Below are positions 25,160 through 33,571 of a DNA stretch of 64,000 nucleotides, piece after piece. The notes below the pieces were generated by a model that made no database searches, was not told where the DNA came from, and saw only the letters and a list, made by a program, of their open reading frames with translations. Origin of the DNA: Pseudanabaena sp. M53BS1SP1A06MG (GTDB lineage: Bacteria > Cyanobacteriota > Cyanobacteriia > Pseudanabaenales > Pseudanabaenaceae); NCBI GenBank assembly GCA_020404105.1, contig JADBWH010000029.1, positions 1 to 64,000 on the forward strand, read 5' to 3'. A program made the translations under genes and the position numbers. How positions within the stretch are numbered: the stretch's first letter is position 1; each line of letters starts with the position of its first letter.

Positions 25160-25369
25160 CGCCATAATATCTATGTTGTTACCTTGCCTGTAGAGTTTGA
25201 TGCTTCTGGTCGTGCACTAAAACTAATTAATGAACTGGGCATACTCCAAGGCAATGAAAATATCGGTGCTCGGAAGGTACTAAATGCAGCCGCTTGGACA
25301 TATGTAGCTACCGCTATTTATGCTGCTCTACAACTCGTGCAACTACTCTTAATTCGAGGCGATCGTTAA
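25160..25369 (+). pseudogene. C-terminal fragment of a YugP-type neutral zinc metallopeptidase
   Basis: The frame contains VVTLPVEFDASGRALKLI and then ARKVLNAAAWTYVATAIYAA before a TAA. This matches the last 65 or so residues of the membrane zinc peptidase family Zn_peptidase_2 (YugP), whose C-terminus has TLPVEFDAS and a final membrane helix after KVLNAAAxTYV. The catalytic HExxH part is absent upstream, so this is a 3' remnant. It lies between repeats C1 and C2. Confidence 0.7.
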
Positions 25370-25470
25370 TTCCTACATTTATCAAGTGGATACAGGTGAA
25401 ATGCCAAAATGAGGGAAAGTTATATTTAGCGATCAATTGAGTTAACTAGAGCATAGCTATACACTGGTAC

Positions 25471-25515
25471 TCAGATAATTGTGCTGTCCTGTAGGCAGGC
25501 AGCACAATTATCTGA
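25471..25515. repeat. 16-bp perfect inverted repeat
   Basis: TCAGATAATTGTGCTG (25471-25486) pairs with CAGCACAATTATCTGA (25500-25515) around TCCTGTAGGCAGG. It lies between the peptidase remnant and repeat C2. No U-tract follows. Confidence 0.65.
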
Positions 25516-25535
25516 ATTTTAATTTACTTATGCTT

Positions 25536-25627
25536 TAGGACTTACGCAAACCGAACGAATTTATTACGCATTGGGTAGATGTGGTGCGGGCGAAGCCCGC
25601 ACCACATCTACCCAATGCGTAAGTCCT
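25536..25627. repeat. family C palindromic repeat, copy C2
   Basis: The most regular copy: ACGCATTGGGTAGATGTGG on the left mirrors CCACATCTACCCAATGCGT on the right. A solitary end of family E (ACTGATGTTACG) follows at about 25635. Confidence 0.88.
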
Positions 25628-25742
25628 GTACTTAACTGATGTTACGAAGATAAATTTGGTTGGACTTGGAAAGTAAGCAAGAGGTACCCAATCAGACTTT
25701 TCAGACTTTATAGTTGAATCAAATTCTTACTTCTCATACTTT

Positions 25743-28259
25743 TCAAATAGACTCTAAGGAACCTCTCGTTACACCAAGTTGATTTTTTAACTGTAACTCC
25801 TTCCAAAGATTAGAACCAGAAATTTTGCCATCTAAAAGTTGTTGATAACGATTGATCGTTTCTAATATCTGTGACGGTGACTCATTGACAAACTCTAGAC
25901 GAAAATGGCGCACACCGACTTCCTTAAAGCGTTGCACAAATTCTGCTCCAGTCTGAGCAGTGCCGTTAAATAATGTATTCCGACAACCTGCGTCAGCTAA
26001 TAAGACATGTTCAGCTCCTGTGCGATCGCGTAATTTCACATCATACTTGTCACAGGGACGACCGCAATTAGTGTAATCAGTGCCTTTAGACAGAAACGCA
26101 CAGAATACGCAATGCTCCATATGGAACATCGGCATATGTTGATGAATCGTGATTTCAAACCATTGGGCAGGGCATTTTTTGAGTAGAGATTCCAATTGGT
26201 GGATGCTGAGATCGTAGGAAGCAGTGAGTCTTTCTATTTGGAAAGATTGCTTGAAATAGTTGGCGGTTAAAGGATTGGCAATATTAAAGGAGAAGTCGGC
26301 AATGATTCTTTCTTCGGAAAAAAATTCTAAATGGTCATAATTGCGAATGAGATAACCATCGGCATTACTAGACCGCACTTGCTTAAGAATATAGTTCTCA
26401 TTGGGCTTAGTAATGCGTGGTGGTGCAACCCAAATGCTTGGCTTATGAGCAGATTGCCTCGTCATTTCCACAGCATTTCGATAGAATGTGGGATCTTCAA
26501 ATTCACAATAGATAATCGAAATATCGTTAGTGAGAACTGCTTTTAATTGTTCTAAATTTCTTACTAAGACAATAATTTGGGGCGCAATATCAGGAGTAGA
26601 TTCAGGCTTAGGCAATAGATCGGTATAGGAATGGGAATTTATTTGCCAACGTTTAGGACTGCCGCTAAACTTATCTATCTGCTCGACTAGTTCGCGGCGT
26701 ATGCGATTTAGTTCACTCACTGGCAACATCGCATCACCTTGCAAATGATTATGCAGCTTTCTCAAACATAAAGGCGTATTGCCTAATCTTCCCAACTGTT
26801 CCGTTAACCTTTCCGTTGTTAAGGGTTTATTATTTGCCATCTCTAAAGGCATTGCTGAATCTACTTGAGCAACATTACCCTGACCGTCACGGGCGATCGC
26901 TGTCAAAGTCTGTCCGACTTCGCCATGAATTTCTATCTCAATAGGGCGTTGAAAGAGAATCCTGTTGCTGGTATAGGTTTGGCGCAATTGTTTATCCAAT
27001 TCAGGATCGCTAGTTTTCCAAAGGTGATCGCCGACGCGCACCCGCCGTAAATCCATATCGCGCCGCCCAAAGGTGACAATTGTATCCTTGCCCTGAGATT
27101 CCACTGCATAAACACGCCCACCTTCTTCGTGATCGCTTGATTTACCCGCATCAAAAACCACACCATCTCCTGCTTTTAGTGGTGCTTGCAATCGCAACAC
27201 CACTTGTTTATCACGCCCATCCCGAATCTGGATGATTTTGCCCAAATACACGCCGCGCTTTTTACCAAATCGGGCATGGACAAGGGATTGATTGTCGATA
27301 CCATTCAGCCAACCTGTGTATAGACCTCGCGAAAATGCCATTTCCAATTGGTAGCGATCGCTTACACTCACCTGATGCTCTAAACCCTGCACCACATGAT
27401 CAATGGCTTGACGATATACCTGCGTCACACTTGCCACATATTCAGGATGCTTCAAACGTCCCTCAATTTTGAGGGATACCACTCCCGCCTCGATCAAATC
27501 TGGCAAAACATCTAACCCTGCTAAATCTTGTGGGCTAAGTAAATAGCGGCGATCGCCCAAATCCACTGGCTGACCATCGACAATCATCTCGTAGGGCATT
27601 CGACAGGCTTGGGCGCATTCCCCTCGATTTGCCGATCGCCCACCAAGGGATTCACTTGTCAAACATTGTCCTGAATAGGCAACACACAAAGCCCCATGTA
27701 CAAACACTTCTAATGGCATGCCTATCTGGCGATCGCCGATTTGTTTTTGAATTTTCTTAATTTCGGCGATCGAGCATTCTCGCGCCAAAACCACCAGATC
27801 ACAGCCCAAAGACTTGGCAAACTCCACCCCTGCAACACTAGTAACCGTCATCTGGGTTGAGCCATGAATGGGAAAGTCGGGCGACAAATGGCGAATTAAG
27901 CGACATAAGCCCACATCCTGCACGATCGCCGCATCTACTCCCGCCGCAATAATTGATCGCAAATAGGATTCTACTGAGCCTAATTCTGGTGTAAAAATTA
28001 AAGTATTCAATGTCACATAACCCTTCACGCCTCGACGGTGGAGAAACGCCATCAACTCAGTTAAATCTGATTCTATAAAGTTATGCGCCCGCATCCGCGC
28101 ATTAAACTTTTCCAAGCCAAAATAAATAGCATCCGCCCCATTTTCCACTGCTGCCTTTGCACATTCCCAATTCCCCGCAGGGGCAAGGAGTTCAGGAGCT
28201 TTGATAGTAGAGGGAATCAAGGTTTCAACCTCTAATGTCTTTTTATGATTAACAGTCAT
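25743..28259 (-). CDS. rlhA: U32-family peptidase with DUF3656, RlhA-like
   Basis: An 838-residue U32 protein of the type represented by E. coli RlhA (YdcP), which hydroxylates C2501 of 23S rRNA using prephenate-linked chemistry and an iron-sulfur centre (family knowledge; activity in cyanobacteria is inferred). The N-terminal U32 barrel shows APELLAPAGNWECAKAAVENG, then IYFGLEKFNARMRAHNF and the cysteine motif RGECAQACRMPYE. DUF3656 fills the middle. A second U32-like half with MEHCVFCAFLSKG and CGRPCDKYDVKLRDRTG ends the protein. It is longer than the E. coli enzyme (about 650) because of this C-terminal extension, which is usual in cyanobacteria. The start is ATG 28257-28259. Confidence 0.88.
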   Translation of the reverse strand: MTVNHKKTLEVETLIPSTIKAPELLAPAGNWECAKAAVENGADAIYFGLEKFNARMRAHNFIESDLTELMAFLHRRGVKGYVTLNTLIFTPELGSVESYLRSIIAAGVDAAIVQDVGLCRLIRHLSPDFPIHGSTQMTVTSVAGVEFAKSLGCDLVVLARECSIAEIKKIQKQIGDRQIGMPLEVFVHGALCVAYSGQCLTSESLGGRSANRGECAQACRMPYEMIVDGQPVDLGDRRYLLSPQDLAGLDVLPDLIEAGVVSLKIEGRLKHPEYVASVTQVYRQAIDHVVQGLEHQVSVSDRYQLEMAFSRGLYTGWLNGIDNQSLVHARFGKKRGVYLGKIIQIRDGRDKQVVLRLQAPLKAGDGVVFDAGKSSDHEEGGRVYAVESQGKDTIVTFGRRDMDLRRVRVGDHLWKTSDPELDKQLRQTYTSNRILFQRPIEIEIHGEVGQTLTAIARDGQGNVAQVDSAMPLEMANNKPLTTERLTEQLGRLGNTPLCLRKLHNHLQGDAMLPVSELNRIRRELVEQIDKFSGSPKRWQINSHSYTDLLPKPESTPDIAPQIIVLVRNLEQLKAVLTNDISIIYCEFEDPTFYRNAVEMTRQSAHKPSIWVAPPRITKPNENYILKQVRSSNADGYLIRNYDHLEFFSEERIIADFSFNIANPLTANYFKQSFQIERLTASYDLSIHQLESLLKKCPAQWFEITIHQHMPMFHMEHCVFCAFLSKGTDYTNCGRPCDKYDVKLRDRTGAEHVLLADAGCRNTLFNGTAQTGAEFVQRFKEVGVRHFRLEFVNESPSQILETINRYQQLLDGKISGSNLWKELQLKNQLGVTRGSLESI

Positions 28260-28440
28260 AGCAATGATATGGACAGATATTCTATTCTAAGATAGTCTAA
28301 GGCTTATTTCGCAAATCGTAATATGGATTGCGCCAATTCTCAGATTGAAACTAGAGATTTTATTTATAAATCCATATCATTTATGAGAGCGTAGATTGAA
28401 TTAACATACAAACGAATTAATTTAGGTAGTCATCCAATGT

Positions 28441-28479
28441 AATTGTGTTGCGGGCGCTTCGCGCCCACAACACAATTAC
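28441..28479. repeat. solitary palindrome
   Basis: TAATTGTGTTG-GGGCGC and GCGCCC-CAACACAATTA around a TTC loop (one C/A mismatch). The surrounding 28260-28630 holds no gene. It must contain the U32 gene promoter, which I could not pinpoint. Confidence 0.6.
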
Positions 28480-28630
28480 TAAAAAAATTACTTTGCAGTA
28501 CGAACTTAATTTAAGATTACTATCCTAAAATTACAAACTTCAAAATTGCAAAAGAATTTGACTATTAAAAAGTAGTGAATTTGAATAACCACAAACTGAT
28601 AAAATCTCTTAACTATTACACTCATAATGC

Positions 28631-28735
28631 TAAGTAGCTCAACTTAATTAAAACCCAAACCGAGAGTTTTGTTCCGCCCGCTATGCGGGCGGAACAAAAC
28701 TCTCGGTTTTTAGTTTACTTATGTCTAGCTACTTA
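28631..28735. repeat. family A MITE-like repeat, copy A4 (inverted)
   Basis: Full-length copy in opposite orientation: TAAGTAGCTCAACTTAATTA at the left end and TATGTCTAGCTACTTA at the right, with the GTTCCGCCCGC-TAT-GCGGGCGGAAC core. Confidence 0.88.
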
Positions 28736-28814
28736 TCTTCGATTCTCAGGATTTAAACAAGGTAGTTCCAGAGTTTTATATAGAGCGCAGCACTTCCTTA
28801 GCTAAAACTTGACG

Positions 28815-29021
28815 TTAAATACTAGAAGACTTTGAGTGATTCGATTTCCATTTTAGATAATCTTCTACTGTTGGGAAATATTGGATCACGCCATCTAAGC
28901 CTTCAGGTCTGCCCTTAAGATAACCTTCTAAATATGCAGAATCATCCTTACGTGGCAAAATCCCTCCGTCGCGATCGCGTTGTCCTTCTTGATAACGAGC
29001 TTCTCTGATATTGCCGAACAT
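28815..29021 (-). CDS. small conserved hypothetical protein
   Basis: A 68-residue soluble, strongly charged protein starting MFGNIREARYQEGQRDRD (ATG at 29019-29021; an ATG eight codons upstream is the alternative). It contains GILPRKDDSAYLEGYLKGRP and IQYFPTVEDYLKWK. The even, protein-like composition suggests a real gene of a small cyanobacterial family, but I do not recognise a function. No neighbour suggests one. Confidence 0.6.
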   Translation of the reverse strand: MFGNIREARYQEGQRDRDGGILPRKDDSAYLEGYLKGRPEGLDGVIQYFPTVEDYLKWKSNHSKSSSI

Positions 29022-29196
29022 AATAATCACCCGTCCCCTTTTCACGCATTGAAAAGCTTTTTAGATTTGTCTCTATTGTATCCAGTATAACAAAAACTAA
29101 CAAACAGTCTTGATTGTGGACACCATAACTAAAAGTTATTGTAAAAGGATTGTGCATCAGCCTAAATCATGCCTAAATCATGATGCTTAGACAATG

Positions 29197-29562
29197 TTAA
29201 TGGTATTCAAAAATCTCGATCCGATTGCTAGCAGGGTCACGCAGATAAAAGCGATCGCAATTTGCTAATGGTTGGCGATCGGGAATAATCTCAACATTCA
29301 GACTTTGTAAATGCTGACGAAAAGCTTCCAAATCATCTACTTCAAAAGCAATATGTCGTCTACTGGGGATGTTAGGAATTTCTGGTTCCGTCGCGATATG
29401 AACTTGGATATTCCCCAGTTGATACCATGCACCCACAGCCTGTAGTGATGCAGGTTTGGGGATTTCCGATAATCCTAGCGCCTGACCATAGAAAAAGAGC
29501 ATATCGGCTTCTAATTCAGGTGTGGAAGTAATTTGAATATGGTCTATCGCCTTAAGCCACAT
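29197..29562 (-). CDS. VOC-family (glyoxalase-like) protein
   Basis: A 121-residue protein with the vicinal oxygen chelate fold: IDHIQITSTPELEADMLFFY at the start and RRHIAFEVDDLEAFRQHL in the middle. It ends FYLRDPASNRIEIFEYH. The candidate metal ligands His8, the His of RRHIAFEVDD and the Glu of RIEIFEY are in place. Members include glyoxalases, dioxygenases and resistance proteins, so the substrate is open. A clear ribosome binding site (AGGAG, seven bases before ATG) supports the start. It lies downstream of the MFS gene on the same strand, with a long hairpin between them. Confidence 0.85.
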   Translation of the reverse strand: MWLKAIDHIQITSTPELEADMLFFYGQALGLSEIPKPASLQAVGAWYQLGNIQVHIATEPEIPNIPSRRHIAFEVDDLEAFRQHLQSLNVEIIPDRQPLANCDRFYLRDPASNRIEIFEYH

Positions 29563-29590
29563 ATTTTTTCTCCTAATTGATTGAAATCAT

Positions 29591-29639
29591 AAAGTGTGAT
29601 TAAGTGGGCGTGAGCATCACGCCCACTTAATCACACTTT
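29591..29639. terminator. 23-bp perfect hairpin covering the MFS stop codon
   Basis: Bases 29591-29613 and 29617-29639 are exact complements (AAAGTGTGATTAAGTGGGCG, then TGA). The right arm contains the last codons and the TGA (29631-29633) of the MFS gene. It could end that transcript before the VOC gene. Confidence 0.65.
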
Positions 29640-30965
29640 TGAAGCTTGGACTTCTGATGTTTCCAAATCTGGTTCGCGATAATCTTCTAATGCACCGAGA
29701 TTTTTGAGACTGGGGAATAGCCAGAGAGTAGCAAATACTACGGCGATCGTACCAATGCCACCACCAACGACAGCGATAATCGGACCAAAAACTGCTGCTG
29801 CTAAACCTGACTCAAAGCCGCCTAGCTCATTGGATGCGCTGATAAATACGCTATTGACCGCCGCAACCCGACCACGCAAATTTTCGGGGGTGCGAATTTG
29901 GACGAGGGTATGGCGAATGACAACGCTAATCATGTCGAGCGCTCCGCTAAAGACTAGCATCAACAGTGAGAGCCAGAACCATCGGGATAGCCCAAAGATA
30001 ATCGTGACTATACCGAACCCAACGACTGACCAGAGCATCGCTAAGCCTGCACGACGGAACGGTGGCAAGTGAGCGATGATTACAGCCATCGTTAAGGCTC
30101 CAATTGATGGTGCAGCTTGGAGAAAGCCGAGTTCTAAGGGACCAACTTGGAGAATGTCCTTCGCAAAAATTGGTAAGAGGGCAGTTGCGCCGCCGAGGAG
30201 CACTGCAAAAAGATCAAGGGAAATTGAAGCGAGGATAAGCTGATTATACCAAACAAATTTGAAACCTGCGGATAGAGACTTGATCGATATTGGTTCCGAA
30301 GAGTAGGTGACTGGGCGTTTGGGAATGACTACCACAGCGATAAAACAAGATAGTGCCGCCAATGCCGAAAATAGATATACTCCCGTAGCGTTACCAAGAA
30401 TCGCGATCACTAATCCTCCTAAAGCAGGCCCTGCCACAGCCGCGATTTGGAAACTGCTACTGTTCCAAGTGGCGGCATTGGTAAACATATTGATGGGGAT
30501 TAACTGCCAGACAAAGGCATCACTGGCGGGTTTTAGGAAAGCGCGACCAATGCCAATCAAGGCAAGAATTACATAGATCCATGCGATCGCCCCTTTGCCA
30601 TAGGAAATAGTGGCAAGTCCGAGGGAGCAGATAATGAGCAGGAAAATCGCGAATAGGATTGTCTTTTTGCGATCATGGCGATCGGCGACATGTCCTGCTA
30701 ATAACGTTAATAGGATCATCGGTGTGACTTGTGCCAAGCCTACACCTCCCAAGGCTAAAGCAGAACCAGTGCGATCGTAAATCTCCCAACCAAGGGCTAC
30801 GGTTTGCATTTGGAAGGAGGTAAAAATGAGAATTCTGCCGATCGCAAAGAGGCGAAAATCACGAATTCTGAGTGCCGCAAAAGGATCAGGGCGATCGGAG
30901 AGTTGGTTGATTTTAGGTGAAGTTTGCGAAGATTCTTGATTGGGGCTTTGCGGAAGAGAACTCAT
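29631..30965 (-). CDS. MFS efflux transporter
   Basis: About 444 residues from the ATG at 30963-30965 (MSSLPQSPNQESSQ). The upstream start at 31010 would overlap the marR gene. It has twelve hydrophobic segments and the MFS signature GHVADRHDRKKTIL between segments 2 and 3. It resembles the MFS_3/EntS type exporters (PFAALRIRDFRLFAIGRILIF at the start). The substrate cannot be predicted. It follows a marR gene by 22 bases on the same strand, so it is probably controlled by that repressor. The C-terminal codons and stop are inside a hairpin. Confidence 0.88.
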   Translation of the reverse strand: MSSLPQSPNQESSQTSPKINQLSDRPDPFAALRIRDFRLFAIGRILIFTSFQMQTVALGWEIYDRTGSALALGGVGLAQVTPMILLTLLAGHVADRHDRKKTILFAIFLLIICSLGLATISYGKGAIAWIYVILALIGIGRAFLKPASDAFVWQLIPINMFTNAATWNSSSFQIAAVAGPALGGLVIAILGNATGVYLFSALAALSCFIAVVVIPKRPVTYSSEPISIKSLSAGFKFVWYNQLILASISLDLFAVLLGGATALLPIFAKDILQVGPLELGFLQAAPSIGALTMAVIIAHLPPFRRAGLAMLWSVVGFGIVTIIFGLSRWFWLSLLMLVFSGALDMISVVIRHTLVQIRTPENLRGRVAAVNSVFISASNELGGFESGLAAAVFGPIIAVVGGGIGTIAVVFATLWLFPSLKNLGALEDYREPDLETSEVQASKV

Positions 30966-30987
30966 GGTAATGCGTAAAGAAAAAGCT

Positions 30988-31491
30988 TCACGGAGTAGAT
31001 TTGGATTCAAAAACTTGGTAGAGAAGTGCTAAACTGTCATCAATTTTGGCGATCTGTTCTTCACTCAAGGAGTCCAGCAGATCAGCTATATAGGCACGGG
31101 TTAAATCTCTGGCAGCATCAAGGTGTGCTTTACCGTCGGGGGTCAATTTTAGAGAAACACGACGACGTTCCGATGGATGGTCACAGCGATGGACAAAGTT
31201 TCGTTGGACAAGGCGTTCCGTATTCGCTGAGGCAGTGGCACAGGTTACGCCCAAATGTTCCGAAAGTTCGACGAGAGATGCACCGGGGTTACGATCTAAA
31301 AAAGCTAGAGTCCGAAACTGGGGAACCGATAGTTCAGTTGCCTTGCGATCGCGCATATCGGCTCGAATAAATCGCATGACTAAAGGAATTGTTTCCATTA
31401 CTTTTGCCGCACATTGTTTGGATAATGTGGAGTCCAAAACTGGAGTAATGGATTCTGAAGCTGTTTGGCGAACTGACTTTTTCGATCCCAT
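30988..31491 (-). CDS. MarR-family transcriptional regulator
   Basis: A 167-residue regulator from the ATG at 31489-31491 (MGSKKSVRQTASES); the frame is open further upstream but has no better start. The winged helix reads LSVPQFRTLAFLDRNPGASL, VELSEHLGVTCATASANTERL and a wing with RCDHPSERRRVSLKLTPDG. Dimerisation helices flank it. It lies between a decayed ABC exporter (upstream) and an intact MFS exporter (downstream, 22 bases), which suggests that it controls drug efflux genes. Confidence 0.9.
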   Translation of the reverse strand: MGSKKSVRQTASESITPVLDSTLSKQCAAKVMETIPLVMRFIRADMRDRKATELSVPQFRTLAFLDRNPGASLVELSEHLGVTCATASANTERLVQRNFVHRCDHPSERRRVSLKLTPDGKAHLDAARDLTRAYIADLLDSLSEEQIAKIDDSLALLYQVFESKSTP

Positions 31492-31532
31492 AGGATGGTT
31501 AACTCTTAGCTGATATTGATTGTTACAGGGCA

Positions 31533-31559
31533 AAAGAGTATCCCTTCGGGATACTCTTT
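31533..31559. terminator. 12-bp perfect hairpin
   Basis: AAAGAGTATCCC-TTC-GGGATACTCTTT lies between the exporter remnant and marR. On the minus strand it is followed by TTGCCC, so the U-tract is short. It is probably the old terminator of the exporter operon. Confidence 0.55.
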
Positions 31560-31573
31560 GACATTTTATCCCG

Positions 31574-31875
31574 TTACATTCCAATCTGACGATATAGGCG
31601 ACCACCAATAAAGGTGAGGGCAATCAGGACTAACACCAAAACTACTGTGTCAAAGCCATAGCCATAGATACTAGTACCATTTAGGAGCATCACTCCCCGC
31701 AGGGCATCAACCTCGATCGAAAAAATTGAAAAACAAGCTGCACCCAGCATCACGATTAGTAAAACACCTAACATGGCGATCGCACTAAAGTTAAGCTGTA
31801 CTCCTAGAACAAAGGACAGGAAATAAACCACCAATACCTGTGATAAACAGCGCACACCCGATGCAACCCCTTCTT
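31574..31875 (-). pseudogene. fragment of a DrrB-like ABC-2 permease
   Basis: The frame starts after a TAG at 31875 and reads RQEGVASGVRCLSQVLVVYF, then GVQLNFSAIAMLGVLLIVML. It then jumps directly from GAACFSIFS to VDALRGVMLLNGTSIYGYGF. In daunorubicin-type ABC-2 permeases these blocks are separated by about 50 residues, so there is an internal deletion. The N-terminal half is also missing. The C-terminus GGRLYRQIGM is intact. Confidence 0.75.
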
Positions 31876-31884
31876 GTCGCTAAA

Positions 31885-32031
31885 TTAGCCCAATCGTTGA
31901 GCCGTCCGTCGATTTCTAGATGTTTCACGATAATTACCTCCTCCTGTTGTCAATTGATCGCCTGTATAATGGATAAATACATCATCCAATGTTGCCTTTT
32001 CACCATTGAGAGAAGCTTTGAGTTCGCTTCC
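31885..32031 (-). pseudogene. C-terminal remnant of a DrrA-like ABC ATPase
   Basis: The frame reads GSELKASLNGEKATLDDVFI, then HYTGDQLTTGGGNYRETSRN and RRTAQRLG before a TAA. This is the typical tail of daunorubicin-resistance ATPases (LDDVFLxYTG). An in-frame TAA lies just before it, and the nucleotide-binding domain is gone. Together with the adjacent permease fragment it marks a decayed two-gene exporter. Confidence 0.75.
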
Positions 32032-32104
32032 TTAACTTAATCAAGTTTATGCAAATGAAAGAAAAAATTCAGTAAAATTTTTAGAAATGATGGTGATTAA
32101 ATAG

Positions 32105-32146
32105 TTAGATACCCTAATAATTTTAACTAATTATTAGGGTATCTAA
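32105..32146. repeat. 18-bp perfect inverted repeat
   Basis: TTAGATACCCTAATAATT (32105-32122) and its complement (32129-32146) with loop TTAACT. The intergenic stretch 32032-32483 also holds repeat D1 and a TAACAAGG-type direct repeat around 32415-32455, but no gene. Confidence 0.65.
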
Positions 32147-32264
32147 TATTTTGATATATGACAACCCCCATCGGGTTATTTTTGCGAAGGGCTTGATTTT
32201 ATGGTTTGCCTGCAGCTAATTACCAAACGAATCCTGTCAGCATATCATCCACCTGAGTAATTGC

Positions 32265-32370
32265 TATATTCAACTAAAGCGGACTCAATAACGCCTGTAA
32301 TCAACCCATTTTAAGGAGTTTAAGCTTTCATCCCGTAATTTATTACAGGGATATTGCGTAAGTCCTATGG
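32265..32370. repeat. family D repeat, copy D1
   Basis: AACTAAAGCGGACTCAATAA through GTAATCAACCCATTTTAAGG, TTTAAGCTTTCATCCCGTAA and ATTGCGTAAGTCCTAT. It aligns with the longer copy at 46893-47088, which carries an extra hairpin in the middle. The CGTAAGTCCTA end is shared with family C. Confidence 0.65.
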
Positions 32371-32483
32371 ACTTTAAATAATCGCGAAGCCCTTGTTAAT
32401 AGTTTTACTAAGCAACTCTATTAACAAGGTAACAAGTAACAAGGTAACAAGGGCTTTGAGTATGAATTAATTGTTAAATTGCT

Positions 32484-33140
32484 TTATATAGGTAGAATCA
32501 AGCGATAGGACTGCGCTTTAATCAGAATAGAGATTCCCAAATAAATTAAGATTAGAGGACAGATTTTGCTGCCATAACGGGCAACCAAAACAGAAATTCC
32601 AGGGAAACGAGTTAGGCTATAGGAACAGAGACACCAGAAACCAACAGTCAAGTAGCACATGCCCAAGATCACGCCAAGGCTAGGCAAGCTACTAGTTGCA
32701 AACAAAGGTATATAGACTGCAATATTGTTGCCTCCATTAGAGATATGCACGGCAGTGACACGATGGGTCTTAGGATCACGAAGTGTTGACCATAATGACT
32801 GCTTAATGCGAGGTCTGCCAACTTCGGTATGAACGTGATCTAATTCATCAGGTCTATCATTATTTTCTTCTTTACTTAGTAGCTGATTGATTCCAATAAT
32901 AACCGGTAGGCAACCTAGCAAGCCAATCCACATATCGGGAACGACCATTCCGACAAAGAAGCCAATCATGCTAATACAGACTAAAATTGTAAATCCAAGG
33001 AATTCACCAATTACGACGTGACGGGGACGAAAAGTACGGCTTACTCTTCCAAAGAATGATGTTAGATAAATATTATCGTCAAGGGTTGTTGCTACTGCAA
33101 CTGCTAGACCTGTGGCGATTGTTCCTTCTAACCAACTCAT
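32484..33140 (-). CDS. CadD-like transporter, paralogue 1 (altered motif)
   Basis: 218 residues from the ATG at 33138-33140, which has AAGGAGTG about ten bases upstream; the frame to 33197 is less likely. It is a hydrophobic protein of the CadD (cadmium resistance transporter) family with five or six membrane segments. The N-terminal motif reads ATTLDDNIYLTSFFGRVS where its two neighbours have TNxDDxxIL. The second motif reads HISNGGNNIAVYIPLFA, with Asn where the others have Asp (GGDN/SGDN). A hydrophilic loop of about 45 residues (SKEENNDRPDELDH) divides the halves. The changed residues suggest a different ion specificity or loss of function. Confidence 0.8.
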   Translation of the reverse strand: MSWLEGTIATGLAVAVATTLDDNIYLTSFFGRVSRTFRPRHVVIGEFLGFTILVCISMIGFFVGMVVPDMWIGLLGCLPVIIGINQLLSKEENNDRPDELDHVHTEVGRPRIKQSLWSTLRDPKTHRVTAVHISNGGNNIAVYIPLFATSSLPSLGVILGMCYLTVGFWCLCSYSLTRFPGISVLVARYGSKICPLILIYLGISILIKAQSYRLILPI

Positions 33141-33202
33141 CTTGAGTTCACTCCTTCCAATTTGCTTTTTACTGAATTCATCATATGGGATTCCCACAAT
33201 AG

Positions 33203-33222
33203 AAACAAATATACTTATTTGT
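33203..33222. promoter_or_regulatory. palindrome upstream of CadD paralogue 1
   Basis: AACAAATA-TACT-TATTTGTT, a perfect 8-bp inverted repeat, lies in the divergent region between two CadD-like genes, 63 bases before the paralogue 1 start. It is a possible operator. The rest of 33141-33571 is AT-rich with no gene I would support. Confidence 0.35.
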
Positions 33223-33571
33223 TAAAACAATAACTTCGCTTTATAAGTAAAAACTTGTATTCATGTTTTAAGTAACTTGAGATTTGATATGCATAAGATC
33301 TGCATCAAAGTCTTTCTGCACCTATATAAATTGTGCAATGTGCAAATTCAATCAGGATCTTCATCAATCACTTTTATTTATTCTTTTAAAAAGAAACTAT
33401 ATTTGATGTTATTGATTATGATCGCTATATTAATGTCATTCCTAATAAAACTTCGACTCAAAAAAGATTCCATCATTTTAACGAGAGAATTCCGTTAATT
33501 ATTGATTGAGAATATATTGCTAGAATCAGTTTCAGCAAGATGTCGGTAGATCAATAATTCAGAAAGAAATT

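Noticed and set aside
24899-25627. CRISPR array formed by the repeated CGTAAGTCCTA/GGTGCGGGC units
   Set aside because: Only two copies about 640 bases apart, each a self-complementary element; no regular short spacers anywhere in the window.
33277-33498. 73-codon plus-strand frame between the divergent CadD-like genes
   Set aside because: AT-rich, hydrophobic by composition, no start context and no recognisable motif.
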